From Ichthyophis bannanicus (Eukaryota > Chordata > Amphibia > Gymnophiona > Ichthyophiidae), in assembly GCA_033557465.1 (NCBI GenBank), contig CM066035.1:920772235-920836234 (forward strand): DNA of 64,000 bases, read 5' to 3'. The notes beneath the pieces were generated by a model, which was not told where the DNA came from, did no database searches, and saw only the letters and a list, made by a program, of their open reading frames with translations. Numbering within the stretch: the stretch's first letter is position 1; each line of letters opens with the position of its first letter. Below are positions 51,507-62,970 of this stretch, in pieces. The translations under genes and the position numbers were made by a program.

Positions 51507-52399
51507 CAGGGGTCTCAAACTCAAATTGCTTTGAGGGCCAAATGAGGACTTGTAAAATAACCCGGGGGCCGCATGAGATGTGGGACCTCATTTGCATAAG
51601 GGACCTCATTTGCATAAATATTTGCATAATGTTACCATACCCTAACTTTTAGTAAACATGCCTCTTAATGAGTGCATGAATAAAGAAAGACTAAAAGATT
51701 TCTACATTACTATAATCCAGTGCCAACCGCCAGGCACATTAGCAAACCCGCCATATCCTAACAGCACTACCAGGACTCACAAAGCACCAGACCCTACCTA
51801 TCAAAAGGCAACACTGCAAATATTAAGTCAATACATTTCAGAGAACAACAATACATGACCTACTGGGGACAGAGAACAAGTAGCAATGTCAAATAGGAAT
51901 TACATAAACAGAATACCTCAGCTCTGTTACACATGCAGAATACACCATCACCAAACAAGGAATCAAAATTTAGAAACAAGACAATTAAACTGGGACCCCC
52001 AAAAGCCAAACTTGGAATGTACAACAACACTGTAGAAATAAAACTATAAATTAATTTCCTCTTGTACTAAACAAAGCGCAGACGTTATTGATGCACATTT
52101 CCCAGAACTGACATATTCCAGTTAATAAATTCAAAATAAAGATATTTTTCTACCTTTTGTGCATTTTTTTTCAGTTCCAGCCACTTTCTTCTGGTTTCTT
52201 CGTGCCTTCTGCTAACTCTCCATCGTCTGCTGTCCATTTGTCCTTTCTTCTCTCTTCTAGCTTTTTCCATTCTCCCTCTACATCTGCTTTAACATATTAA
52301 TCTTTCTCCTTTTGCTCTTTCCTCATTCCTATTTTCATCCACTCAAATTTTACCCCTCCATCCTCAATCCCCACTTACCTGGCCAATTGTAGATTTGTC

Positions 52400-53080
52400 T
52401 TCCCTCCCACACAAAATATTTTCCCCTCTCCATTTCACTCTCCCAGCTCCATCCCATTCTAATCCTCCCCCAACATCAGCTCCCTTCTAGTTCCAGTCCC
52501 ACACAGCACCCCCTCCCTTCTAGTCACTGCATCAGCCCATTTTCAGTCCTAGCCCCCCATCAGCCCATTTCCAATCGTAGCTCCCCCCCATCAGCCCATT
52601 TCCAGTGCTAGCTCCCTCCCCTCACAGCCCATTTCCATTCCAAGCCCCCCTCCCCATCAGCCATTTGCAGTTCAAGCCCCCCTTCCACTCAGCCCATTTC
52701 CAGTCCTAGCAGACCCCCCAGCCCATTATCAGCCCTAGCCCCCCCATAGCCCATTACCAGTCCTAACCCCCCCATCACCCCATTTTCAGTGTTACCCCCA
52801 TCATCACCCCATTTTCAGTGTTACCCCCATCACACAATTTTCAGTTACCCCCCTCATAGGCCATTACCAGTCCTAGCCCCCCCATAGCCCATTACCAGTC
52901 CTAACCCCCCATAGCCCACTTCCAGTCTTACCCCTCATAGCCCATTACCAGTCCTAACCCCCCCATCACCCCATTTTCAGTATTATCCCATCACCCCATT
53001 TTCAGTTACCCCCTCATAGGCCATTACCCGTCCTAGCCCCCCCCCCCATAGCCCATTACCAGTCCTAACCCCCCTCCCAC
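52400..53080. repeat. C-rich minisatellite, about 30-bp degenerate unit
   Basis: Units such as CCCATTACCAGTCCTAACCC and CCCATTTTCAGTGTTACCCC repeat more than fifteen times with length variation; spacer words are CAGTCCTAGCCCCCC and CATCAGCCCATTTCC. It lies entirely inside the hAT. Confidence 0.8.
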
Positions 53081-53699
53081 CATCAGCCAAATTAAATTAA
53101 AAAAAAAAAAGTATATTTGCTGCTGCAGTATTAAGCGTCCCACGGGCTCTTAAAGGGGTGAGAAGGGGGGCAAGGTGGCGGTGTGTGAAGGCTGTCTGAG
53201 CAGAATGCTGTGAGCTGTGCCGAGAGAGTAATCCACCTTTCTGTTTCCATGCCAAAACGGAAGGGCAAGCAACTGGTCTGCCCTGAGGGTTGGCCACAGG
53301 AGATAGTGGTCAGCTTACCCTCGACAAGCTTGGTGTTCGGCCTGTGAAAGAGCTGGTGGCTTCCTTGGACTGCTCCGGTGGAGTTTTGCTGGAGCAGAGC
53401 ACAGATGGGCTGCTTTGAGCCCTGAAGAACGGGCCCTTCCCCAGCAACCTGGAAGCGCTCCTGGGGGGCGCAAGATCTTCGGCCCACAAGCGGAGCTGCT
53501 TTGCTGGAGATTTTGCCGGGCTTCCCCCTCACACAATCTTACCCCGAATGTGCAGGCTTGCTATGAGGAGAGGGAGATAAGCCTGAGGGGCAATGAGGGG
53601 GAGACTGGGAGAGTGTTCCAGTGGGAAGGACTGAAGGATTATCCTTGGAGTGCTGTGGAGCTTGATCAAGGCCCTGGATGGATCCCTTAATTCTAACTA

Positions 53700-54022
53700 A
53701 AAAAAAAAAAAAAATCCAAACTTGCCGTCGCCGCATTAAGCGTCCCGCGGGCTCCTCTGCCTGGCAGAGTCCTCTCCTCCCTGCAGCATCAGCTCCAAAA
53801 GCGGCAGCTTTCAGAGCCACAAAGAGGGAGAGTTTCTCTCGCGCGGTTCTGAAGACTCTCTGGCTGCTCTTCAGAACCGCGCGAGAGAAACTCTCTCTCT
53901 TCGCGGCTCTGAAAGCCGCCGCTTTTGGAGCTGATGCTGCAGGGAGGAGAGGACTCTGCCAGGCAGAGGAGCCCACGGGACGCTTAATGCGGCGACGGCA
54001 AGTTTGGATTTTTTTTTTTTTA
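53700..54022. repeat. Long palindrome, about 155-bp arms
   Basis: The left arm (A run, CAAACTTGCCGTCGCCGCAT ... GCGCGGTTCTGAAG, 53700-53854) is nearly the exact complement of the right arm (53869-54022), around a 14-base loop. Few mismatches are visible. Mirrored frames on the two strands (53539-54051 minus, 53678-54100 plus) are consequences of the palindrome. A third, diverged partial copy of the arm start lies at 53097-53150 (ATTAAGCGTCCCACGGGCTC). Confidence 0.9.
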
Positions 54023-55921
54023 CATGCCGGTAAGTGCTTCGCGGGCCGCATAAGATGCCCTCGCGGCCCGCGGGCCGCGTGTTTGAGACCCCTGCTCTAG
54101 AAGATCAGCTGAGCTAACAGAGGGCTCAGACACTGATCAAACAGGATCTGCTCATACACCAGAGAGACTGCAGAGAAGGACTGCTCAAAGGCAGGACAGG
54201 CTGCAGGCTAGGAGCCAAGTGAGAAGGCCAAGAGACCGGGAGAGGAAGCAGCACTTCAAGGCTGTGTCTTCTGGTGGGTCCAGGAGGACTGGTCAACACT
54301 TACAAGGCAAGTGTAAAGGGTGTGGGCATAGAAAGAGCTGGGAGAGAATTCAGGACTTTACTTTTGAGTCAGAGTATAGCAGCTCTAGCCCTGAGCCTCT
54401 ATACAGACAATGTAAAAAGTCTGTTAGAAGGAGAGTCACTGCCAGCCCAAAAGCTTATGCATTTCCTGAAGAGGATTTATTAAGAGGGAGAACGGCAAGA
54501 GGTTCCAACCCGGTTATAAAGGGGAACCAGAAGCTAAAGTGGGGAAAACTTTTAAAGCTGTTGAAGAACGTACAACAGGTTGAGCCAAAGGTTACCCCAA
54601 GCACAGAGCCATATAATTCCCCAGCAGAAATGGATGTGGACTGTTTCTCTAATAATTCAGTGTCCTCAGCCGAATCAATGGATTGCAGTCTGTGTGTGAC
54701 TAATATATAATGCTTTTACTAAATGCTGTGTGAAAGAAGTAAGAAGGCAACAGAAGTGCTAGAATCACTGTATGCTTGAAAAACAGACAGGAAGATAACC
54801 AAACCCTCATGTGTAAAAGTAGCTGGTTCTATTGCTGCTGTAACCTCAGCTAAATAAGCTAACGGTTTTAAACTGAGAGGTGGCACTCTGATTGATGTCT
54901 TGAACTTATGCCAGCAGAGAAAGTAAAGCTCCACTATTTCTAAGTTTGTGAAGGATGCACAAATGGTATCTTTGCTGTATCTGTAAATAATAGAAGTGCT
55001 ACTACCAAGAGTGAAGAAGTTTATTTGTAGAATTCACCTTGGACATTCTTTGGAGAAGAATCCTATTTTGGTTAATGTGATTTTGCCTTTTTCTTGAGCT
55101 TTTTGCCACAAATGATTTACTTGAAGAAAAACAAATAAAAAGCAATTTATGTTACAAATTGCCCTGTGCCTCTTCCATTCGGACTGCTAAATAAAAGCAA
55201 ACCACAACTACATTAAAAGAGGTGATCTCCGTGTCCTATTAGGCGGGCGCCTGCACAAATACCACAGTAAGCGTCCAAAAGCAGAAACAATCTGCCTTGC
55301 CGGCCCTAGGGGGCGTAGGCGCACGGAGTGGTAGGCCACAATATATCAATATGATTTGCAAGGGATTGTGGGAAATGCAGTCCATTCACACCAAACACAG
55401 CCACTCACAATAATTAGTTGTGCTTGAGTGTAAAGCCAATAAGATATTTATTTATGGGGTTATTTCTCCCAACACAGATATGCTTGGTAGCACATAAAAC
55501 AGGATACTTGCTTTCAGTGTTAAACTTAGAAAAACAAAATCAGGAAAACAACATCTGAACTTGTCAGGCAATCAAATCAAAAGAATAAAGACCTGGTTGA
55601 TAACAAACTGGTCTTTTCTGTAGGCTTTAGCTAATATTTTCTTAGCAGTGTATCAAACAACAAACAAAATCCACAAAGAAGGGAAAAACTGTTCTTTTCA
55701 GGTTAACTTCTTATATCTTCCCACATAGACTCAGAAGTGATTCCCTCAGAGCTCACAAGCAATTAGGTAAGGCTCAATTGCTAGCAGTTACCCAGCTGAA
55801 ACCCCTTAGCTGGCTTGCTTTCTACTGCGTGGCTCAAATCCTACTTCAGGAGCTTTTCTGAGTAGATTAAAGAACAAGTTTGTATTTCTTTGTGATGGTT
55901 GCTGTACTTTGTAACAGAAAA

Positions 55922-56877
55922 TTACCAAAGGAGTTTAGACAGAGAGCAATCCATATATTCACAGCCTGTATCTAAGACCGCTCTTTCCCCTTCTTCAACA
56001 ATCATGGGTTCAATATCAGGGATTGGCACAGAGGAATTTCTCAATGGAGCACTTTCAGGAGAATACTTGTTTCCCTGCTGTCTTTCAAGGTTATAGCTAG
56101 GGCATAGATCAGTGTTCATACCTGAGCTTCCATTGCTGTTAGAGTTCCTCTCTAAATAGCCTGGCCAGCATGTAGTCCAGTTTTTATGTCCAGCCTTCCA
56201 ATCCAGATCCCTGGACACTGGATCTCTCTTCACATACCTTCTGGCACGGGTCCTAGGGTCCCTTCCACTTGCAGCCGTCTCCCTCACAGGTAACCTTCTG
56301 GAGATACCTAGCTCTGCAGCAACTCTGGTTTTCCCCAGTCCAATAGTGTATGCTGGCCTTTTGAATGTCTCCCAGTATACGTACTGCTCTGGACTCCTTT
56401 AGACCTCCCAAATGCTTTTCTCTTCTTTCTTCCAAAGGGTTTCTTGCCCTCTCTGTCCGTCCGGTCTGGCTTCTGCTTCTGATGATCCTCCAGATGATGA
56501 AGCTGTCCAAGATGAGGATCTCCAAGCTGATCCTGAGGATCTCCCAGATGAAACTGAGGATGAGGATCATTCTCTGTAGAATAAACTCTACCTTTATTCT
56601 GCTTTGATGAGTGCTCCACCCTAGCACAGCGCAGCTGTGCTGAATCAGGCCCTGCCCTTTGAGATGAGTGCTTGGGGATTACCTCATAGCCCTCTTGATT
56701 GAACACACGTTTCAGCTCCTCTAATGGCTGTTGGAAACCTGGTGCATTCTGGGACTGGTAGTCTTTTATAGAAAAATTCTGTTTTCTTATTTCTACCAGA
56801 ACTGACAGGTTGCTTGTTCAGAGTCACTTCACCTTTTCTATAGCTGCTTCCTGAGCTATGATAAGCTTCCTTATCAC
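55922..56877 (-). pseudogene. LTR-encoded MDCSL-motif protein (A2 copy, frameshifts)
   Basis: Close relative of the A1 frame: it starts CDKEAYHSSGSSYRKGEV, continues in shifted frames (56706-56308) with KPFGRKKRKAFGRSKGVQSS, and then 56287-55922 with RDLDWKAGHKNWTTCWPGYL, DIEPMIVEEGE and EYMDCSLSKLLW. Two frameshifts separate the parts. The conserved C-terminus has changed less between A1 and A2 than the linker before it. Confidence 0.55.
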
Positions 56878-56882
56878 AAACT

Positions 56883-57700
56883 CCACGCAAATGCTGTTGG
56901 CAGAGATGCCTCTGGAGAGCCCTGATTGGGTAACAGTGACGATAGATGCCAGCCTCTTGAGCTGGGGAGCCCATTGTCTGCAAAGGGACGATAGTCAGTG
57001 GAGGAAACTCAATGGTCAATAAGCAGATTGGAGCTGTGGGCAGTATTCCTCACCTTGCAGAACATCCAGCCCCTTGTGCTATCTCAGGCAGTCAAGGTCT
57101 TTTCGGAAAATGCGACTGCAGTAGCATACATCAACCGACAGGGGGGGCACAACAAGTGCCTTCTTGATGGAGAAAACCATGCTGCTGCTGCAGTGGGCAG
57201 AGGAGAACTTCCTGGCACTGTCGGCGGCACATGTGGCAGGCAAGGAGAACGTCCAGGCAGACTTCCTGAGCCGACAGTGAGTGGACCTAGCAGAATGGGC
57301 TCTGGCAGATGCCATCTTTCAGAGCATTGTAAGACACTGTAGTCAGCCGGTAATGGACCTTATGGTGTTGGCAGGCAATGCCAAGGCAAGCAGGTACTTC
57401 AGCAGGAGGCACGAACGAATGGTGGAAGGTCTCAATGCACTGGTACAGCCGGGGCCACAGGAGGGGCTGATGTACGTCTTTCCTCCCTGGTCTCTCATCA
57501 ACCGGGTACTGTACCGGATAGAGAGGTATCACTGTTGGGTGATCCTCATAGCATCGGACTAGCCAAGAAGGCTGTGGTACGCAGACCTGGTGTGCCTGGC
57601 GGCAGCAACACCCTAACATTTTCTAACAAGGGATGTCCTGCTGGTGCAGAGGCTGATCCACATGCCACAGGTGGATCGATTCATGCTTACGGCCTGATTC
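56883..57700 (+). pseudogene. DIRS E3 RNase H and methyltransferase-like region
   Basis: DASLLSWGAH-like start at about 56946, then QWAEENFLALSAAHVAGKEN and VQADFLSR, QPVMDLMVLAGNAKASRYFS and EGLMYVFPPWSLINRVLYRI. It aligns with E1 8511-9250, including FPPW. Several stops and frame changes are present. Confidence 0.75.
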
Positions 57701-57719
57701 TGAAAGTGCACGGCTAAGC

Positions 57720-57978
57720 AGATGGGGTACTCGACGGCTGTGGTGCTGACTCTCTCAGGACGTGCAAGCAGTCTGTCCTGAGAGTTTTTGAGGAATGGTG
57801 TGGGACCAGTCGAGTATCGACCCTGGGGGCCTCCATTCTTCAGATACTGGCATTCCTACAAGCGGGGCTGGAGAAGGGCCTCGCATTCGGGTCGTTACAG
57901 GTGCAAGTGGTCACCCTAGCCTGCTATCGGGGCAAGGTGTGGGGCATATTGGTAGCCGCACACCCAGACGTGGTCCAT
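57720..57978 (+). pseudogene. DIRS E3 tyrosine recombinase, N-terminal part
   Basis: SVLRVFEEWCGTSRVSTLGA-like, ILAFLQAGLEKGLAFGSLQV and AAHPDVVHF, equivalent to VFERWC, ILSFLQDGLDKGLALVTL and SHLDVVRFL of E1. It is cut by the poly(T) (antisense poly(A)) end of an L1 at about 57978. Confidence 0.75.
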
Positions 57979-58010
57979 TTTCTTTTTTTTTTCCATTTTA
58001 AATTTTTATT

Positions 58011-58021
58011 AATCATTGCAA
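58011..58021. repeat. TSD of BovB-like LINE (AATCATTGCAA)
   Basis: The 11 bp are repeated at 59166-59176, bracketing the BovB fragment. Confidence 0.8.
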
Positions 58022-59165
58022 GTGAGATGGATCCTTGAAAAGACTAAAGAATACCAAAAGGATATCTATTTGTGCTTTATCGACTATAGCAAAGCTTTTG
58101 ACTGTGTAAACCATGAGAAACTCTGAGCCACATTAAGAAGCATGGGTATACCAGAACACCTGATCGTTCTCTTGCACAATCTGTACATTGATCAAGAAGC
58201 AACAGTTTGAACGGAACAAGGAGAAACAGAATGGTTTAAAATAAGCAAAGGTGTAAGACAAGGCTGCATACTTTCCCCCTACCTGTTTAATTTATATGCA
58301 GAACAAATCATCAGAGAAGCAGGATTGTATGAAGACAACAGAGGTGTGAAGATTGGTGGAAGACTCATCAACAACCTTTGCTATGCTGATGATACCATAT
58401 TACTGGCGGAAAGTGAAGATGATCTGAAACATTTGCTTCTCACAATCAAAGAACATAGTCTCAAAATGGGCCTGCACCTTAATGTAAAGAAGACAAAGAT
58501 CATGACAACTGGCATAATCAACAGGTTCATCGTCGAAGGAGAAGAAATTGAAATCGTGAATAACTTTAACCTACTTGGATCAACTATCAATAAAGAAGCA
58601 ACAAGCAGTCAAGAAATCAGACGATGCATTGCTCTTGGCAGAATGGCTATGAAAGACCTAGATAAGATTTGCAAAAGCAGAGATGTCTCTCTCCATACAA
58701 AGATTCGACTTGTTCAAGCCATGGTATTTTCAATAACATCATATGGATGTGAAAGCTGGACAGTGAAAAAGATAGACAGGAAGAAAATTGATGCCTTTGA
58801 ATTATGGTGCTGGCGGCGAATACTGTGTATACCATGGACTGCCCGAAGAACAAACCAGTCTGTACTAGAGGAGATCAAACCTAAGCTTTCTTTAGAAGCT
58901 CAGATGACAAGACTTCGACTTTCATACTTTGGACACATCATGCGGAGAGAGAGATCATTAGAGAAAGACATTATGCTTGGCAAGATAGAAGGTCAACGCA
59001 AAAGAGGAAGGCCAGCAATGAGATGGATCGATACAATAACAGCAGCTACGGGTACCAGTCTGTCAACAATAAGCCGCCTGACTGAAGACCGAACACAATT
59101 TAGGATAGCTATCCAGAGGATCGCCATGAGTCGACTCCGACTCGACGGCACTTAACAACAACAAC
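58022..59165 (+). mobile_element. RTE/BovB-type LINE, 5'-truncated
   Basis: Plus strand. DIYLCFIDYSKAFDCVNHEK (58060), GVRQGCILSPYLFNLYAEQI (58250) and NNLCYADDTILLAESEDDLK (catalytic ADD, 58386) lead into an uninterrupted frame 58325-59155. That frame has LHLNVKKTKIMTTG, FNLLGSTINKEATSSQEIRR, SYGCESWTVKKIDRKKIDAF and ELWCWRRILCIPWTARRTNQ. It ends FGHIMRRERSLEKDIMLGKI and SRLRLDGT. This is the BovB/RTE C-terminus. Stops at about 58125 and 58208 disable the upstream part. The tail CGACTCGACGGCACTTAACA with AAC repeats ends at the TSD. Confidence 0.9.
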
Positions 59166-59176
59166 AATCATTGCAA

Positions 59177-59736
59177 TAAAGGTTACAAGTCTCTACAATC
59201 CCAACTTTGTACATTTTCCAGAACACTTACATATGCTAACGTATATATTCCCATGTTATTCCTTCTCCCCTCCTTTATCCCCCTCCTGATACCATCCCCA
59301 CTCTCTCCCCCTACCCCCCTTCCCCTTCCTCCCTTTTTGCTCTTCATTCATGCATTCAATTCCCACTCAACCATTCCTGCAGCCATATCCCTTCCCCGTG
59401 TCCCCTATCACCCTTCAGACTTATTGATGGCATGTATCTAGAGCCCCTCCCACCTTCATCTGCCACCCTCACCCTCTCACAGCCTTCCATGTTTCCAACC
59501 ACATACACACCTTCTTTCAGTGTTCCTCCCTTGACCCCCTTTTCCCCCGCTTCTGCTCCGTCAAGCGGTGCATCAATCCCACCTCTGCCACCCTTCAAAC
59601 AAAGCCTGCCAGCTGTGGTATGCCCGACCCCCACCCAGTGCTGTGCTATCTCACATCTTGCAGCTACGAGACAATGATGGATCACCCCACAATCTCTCTT
59701 TGGAATGTCCTCCGCCAAATGATGCAGTAAGCAAAT
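59177..59736. other. L1 3' UTR, C-rich on the plus strand
   Basis: Pyrimidine-rich sequence between the BovB insertion and the L1 ORF2 stop. Frames here (for example 59253-59441 plus, 59356-59718 minus) have low-complexity composition and no motif. Confidence 0.5.
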
Positions 59737-60384
59737 CTATGGTTTCCTTTGCAATCGATATCCTGTTATGCTATAAATCATATCTAGAATCTCTATCCAG
59801 TATGCTTGTACCCACTCACACTTCCACCACATATGCAGCCAATCCCCTCTCTTTTGACATCCCCTCCAGCATTGGTTATTGTGTCCCCATCCAGCTCTCT
59901 TTTTTCGCACTGGAGTCCAATACCAACAAAACAATACTTTATAAGCATTTTCTTTTACCTGTGTGGCGAGGGAAATACTTGCCGTCCGTATTATCTTGTC
60001 CCAGATCTCATCATTCCAGCTTACCCCCAAGTCTTCCTCCCATTTTATCATATACCCCAGTTTACTCCCCCCGCCCTCCATTAATCCTTTGTAAATTCTG
60101 GACAAAACTCCTTTTTGGCCTAAGTTCCCCAAACACAGGGCCTCAAACCACCCCCTATTTCCCCAAAGGTCCTTCCACACCTTCTGCTGCCTCACAAAAT
60201 GGTTCAATTGTATATAGGCATAGTAATCACTATCCTCCAATCTGTATAAATCCTTAATGCCCTCAAACTCTAGCATGCCCTCCTTGCTCACCATTTGAGA
60301 GATGTGTGTTAGCCCTGCCCTTGCCCATCTGCACAAAATATTCCCCCCTGGTCCCTGACCCTCCTCAAAACAGGCCGCCACGGT

Positions 60385-60751
60385 CACTGTTCCCTCTAAG
60401 CTATGCGCGTGTGCGCGCGCACACACCTCGCCAAGCAAGCGCACATACTTTACAACAGAGCGCACAAAAATTACGGCTCTGATTCTGATAGAAAACAACA
60501 CAGACGTCTTAAAATTTAAAAGTTATGATTGTAATTACTAGAAATTTCCTGCTTCATTTAGTAATCGTCTATTTTCATTTAATTTGATTAAAATCAATGT
60601 GGTGTACATAATGTATTCTGACGTGCAGTCAAATTTTTATATAACTCCGAGTGTCGTTATGTGGCGCACAAAAATGTAACCTTCCTTCAAAAGCTGCACA
60701 CAGCTGATATTTTATGCGCACACAGCTTACAGAAAATTAGAGGGAACATTG
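60385..60751. mobile_element. hAT MITE (367 bp) in L1 ORF2
   Basis: Ends CACTGTTCCCTCTAAGC and its imperfect complement TTAGAGGGAACATTG, with 8-bp TSD GCCACGGT at 60377-60384 and 60752-60759. The subterminal part is a GTGTGCGCGCGCACACAC palindrome. A second copy begins at 63896. Confidence 0.87.
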
Positions 60752-62948
60752 GCCACGGTCATGCCCTGTCAATATGCTTTGTCTTGTACTAATAATTTTC
60801 TATTGCGTTTCCACACTTGCAAACTATGCGCTATTAGGGGGTTTTGATATTTATTTTATCCTATTACTTATGCGAATGCCAAGATACCTAATACTTTCTC
60901 TCGCCCATTTAAATTGATATTTCTCTTGTAGTATGCCCTGTGTGGCCCCTGTAACTGATAAATTTAATATTTCTGATTTGGTCCAGTTGATAGTGAAACC
61001 CGATAGCCTGCCAAATTCTTCTAATTCCCACATTCATATTGGGATAGAAAAGCAAGGCATGACTACACTCAAGATGATATCATCTGCAAACAGAGATATT
61101 TTATATTCTCTCTGCCCTCTTTTTATTCCCTGCACATCTGCCCTCTCTGCAAACGGCTCCAAGGAAATGGCAAATAGAAGCGGTGACAATGGGCACCCCT
61201 GTCGCGTTCCTCTCCCTTGCCCAAAAAACTCCAAATAGGCCCCATTCACCCGCACACAAGCTTTCGGGTTGCTGTATAGCGCTTTTACCCAGCTTAAGAA
61301 TTCTGCCCCCAAGCCCATCCTTTCCAATACTTGAAAGAGAAATGGCCATGATACCTGGACTGGTCAAAAGCCTTTTCTGCATCTACAGACAACAATAAGG
61401 CCTCTTCACGATTCTGTTCCATGGACCAAATCATATTCAAGATCTTCCTTATATTATCCGCTACTTGTTTACCAGGAATGAAGCCCGCTTGATCCTTATG
61501 TATCAACTTCCCTATCACCTTATTGAGGCGCAGAGCTACTATTTTAGCTAATAGTTTGGCATCTAGGTTGAGCAGCGAAATCGGTCAATAGGATGAACAC
61601 TCTTGTGGGTCCTTACCCTCTTTGTGTATTATGGTTATATCTGCCCACCACATAGTGTCCGCTAACCCCCCTCCCTCCCTTGGAAGATCAAAGAGCCTCA
61701 CTAGCGGCGCTGTTAGTACCTCTCCAAAGCTTCTATAAAATCGCGCTGTAAGCCCATCTAACCCCGGCGCCTTATCTACTTTTAACTGTTTGATGGCGCT
61801 CTGCACTTCTGCTGCGCTTATGGCTTTGTTTACCTCTTGTTGTTCCCTCTCTTCCAACCTCGCCAGCTCTATTGAGTCTAGGTAGCTCTTTATTCTCTCC
61901 CACTGTGAATAATTCCTTGCTTTATATAACTCCTGATAATATCCCCTAAACGCTTCCCAAATCTCCCCATCCTTATTTTCCAGCCCCCTCCCTGATTCCG
62001 AATTTTCATTATGTGGGAGCGCAGTTTCCTCTGCTTCAATTTCTGCGCCATATATCTCCCCGCTTTATTTCCCCCCTCAAAAACGTTTTGTCTCAAGAGC
62101 TGCATTTGATATCTTGTCCGCCTGCATTTCATTTAACTGGGCTCTTATTGCTAATACTGTACCTGACTTCTATAGGCTCCTGGCCGTCCTTGCGCATCTA
62201 GTTCTTCCAGTTCCAACAATTTTACTCTCAGTTCCTTCTCTCTCCCTTCCTTTTTCGCGCCCCCCATTTAATCAAAATTCTTCGCACTACTGTCTTATAC
62301 CCATCCCATACTCCTCCCCATGCTACCTCCCCATTATCATTCCATTTAAAGTATTCCCTGGTTTCCCTCTCTATTTCCTGTCGGACCTTCTCATCCTCTA
62401 ATAAGGATTCATTAAGTCTCCAAAACTGTATACCTTTCCCCTCCCCCTCCAGTGTCAATCAAACCTGCACAGGGGCATGGTCTGACCATGTAATTGAATC
62501 CATTTCCTCCCCCTTGATCCGTCCCCCCATCTCTTTTGAAACCCAGATAGCATCTGTTCTAGAGTATGAGCCATGAACTGGTGAAAAGGAAGAGAATTGT
62601 CACTTCCCTGGATGCTGGAATCTCCAAGCATCAATCAAACAATGTTGCGTTACAAAACCTCGATACCTCATCCTATCCGCACTCTTACCCTCTCTTTTCC
62701 CTGTCGCATCTCTGGCGGGATTCCATGTTAAATTGAAATCTCCTCCACATATTAAATTTCCCTCACCCAATTTCCCCACCTCCTCATTCAGTTTTGTCCA
62801 GAATTCACCTTGCACCCCTGTGGGCGCATATACATTTACTATACAATACCATTCATTCCCCACTTTTAACCGCATTAACACATATCGCCCCGTTTTATCC
62901 CTGACCACAGTGTGCAATAACATCTTCAACTTTGTATTTATCAAAATG

Positions 62949-62970
62949 GCCCCCCCCCCCTTTTTTTCTT
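62949..62970. repeat. Homopolymer C/T tract
   Basis: A run of C followed directly by a run of T inside L1 ORF2 (sense A then G run within KEKKGGG); a likely slippage point. Confidence 0.7.

Larger units (their letters stand above)
51507..54094. mobile_element. Non-autonomous hAT transposon with internal repeats
   Basis: 2588 bp, TIR CAGGGGTCTCAAACTC at the left and its complement TTTGAGACCCCTG at the right, with an 8-bp TSD. GGGGCCGC-type subterminal sequences (CGGGGGCCGCATGAGATG left, CGGGCCGCATAAGATG right) are typical of a widespread hAT-Charlie-like group. No transposase is readable, so it is non-autonomous. The interior holds a C-rich minisatellite (52400-53080) and a long palindrome (53700-54022). 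Confidence 0.9.
51203..54710 (+). pseudogene. LTR-encoded MDCSL-motif protein (D copy, split by hAT)
   Basis: The frame is open from the first base of the element (CDDVHAAEPF) to 51506 and resumes, in phase once the hAT and one TSD copy are ignored, from 54103 to 54710. No stop is seen in either part. It has a basic N-terminal half, a Cys/His cluster GKCKGCGHRKSW (about 54310), acidic FESEYSSSSPEPLY, and an end with AEMDVDCFSNNSVSSAESMD followed by CSLCVTNI. The first ATG inside the element is at 51203. MDVDC and MDCSLC look like a duplicated short motif. The function is unknown. Confidence 0.55.
51131..55340 (+). mobile_element. Solo-LTR-like element D (contains a hAT)
   Basis: Starts TGTGATGATGTGCATGCTGC and ends GGAGTGGTAGGCCACA, with a 4-bp TSD ATAT at 51127-51130 and 55341-55344 inside LTR-A2. 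Without the hAT it is about 1.61 kb. AATAAA signals occur at about 55132 and 55190, 150-200 bp from the 3' end. It is on the opposite strand to the other four copies and is the most divergent, but encodes the same kind of MDCSL-ending frame. Confidence 0.7.
51080..56878 (-). mobile_element. Solo-LTR-like element A2 (split by LTR-D)
   Basis: TSD AACT at 51076-51079 and 56879-56882. The plus-strand start TGTCAGACGGCTGCCTGGGT matches A1 (TGCCAGACGGCTGCCTGGGT), as does the sense 5' end TGTGATAAGGAAGCTTATCA. Its own sequence is 51080-51130 plus 55341-56878, about 1.59 kb. The poly(A)-type signal is at about 55443-55460, as in A1. LTR-D sits in it with TSD ATAT. Confidence 0.75.
44858..57978 (+). 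mobile_element. DIRS-type element E3 (degenerate, heavily nested)
   Basis: Plus-strand DIRS sequence recoverable between insertions: 5' terminus 44858-44881 plus 46358-46780, gag 46800-47779 and 49186-49436, RT 50119-51079, RNase H/methyltransferase-like 56883-57700 and recombinase N-terminus 57720-57978. It is cut there by an L1 on the minus strand; the remainder should lie beyond the window. Insertions in it are LTR-C, LTR-B, a CR1-A fragment and LTR-A2, and LTR-A2 contains LTR-D, which contains a hAT. Protein resemblance is closer to E1 (DQWVLEI, RHVVDP-like and PVMDLM segments) than to E2. Confidence 0.8.

Noticed and set aside
53539..54100. Two mirrored protein-coding genes on opposite strands
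   Set aside because: They are the two arms of a palindrome read from each strand; identical peptides on both strands follow from the inverted repeat.
58325..59155. A host gene of the craniofacial-development-protein-2 or endonuclease-RT kind
   Set aside because: The YADD box, the BovB-type C-terminus, the AAC-rich tail and an 11-bp TSD show it is a BovB LINE.
59356..59718. 120-residue Gly-rich minus-strand protein
   Set aside because: It lies in the L1 3' UTR, with simple GGxG composition caused by the C-rich plus strand.
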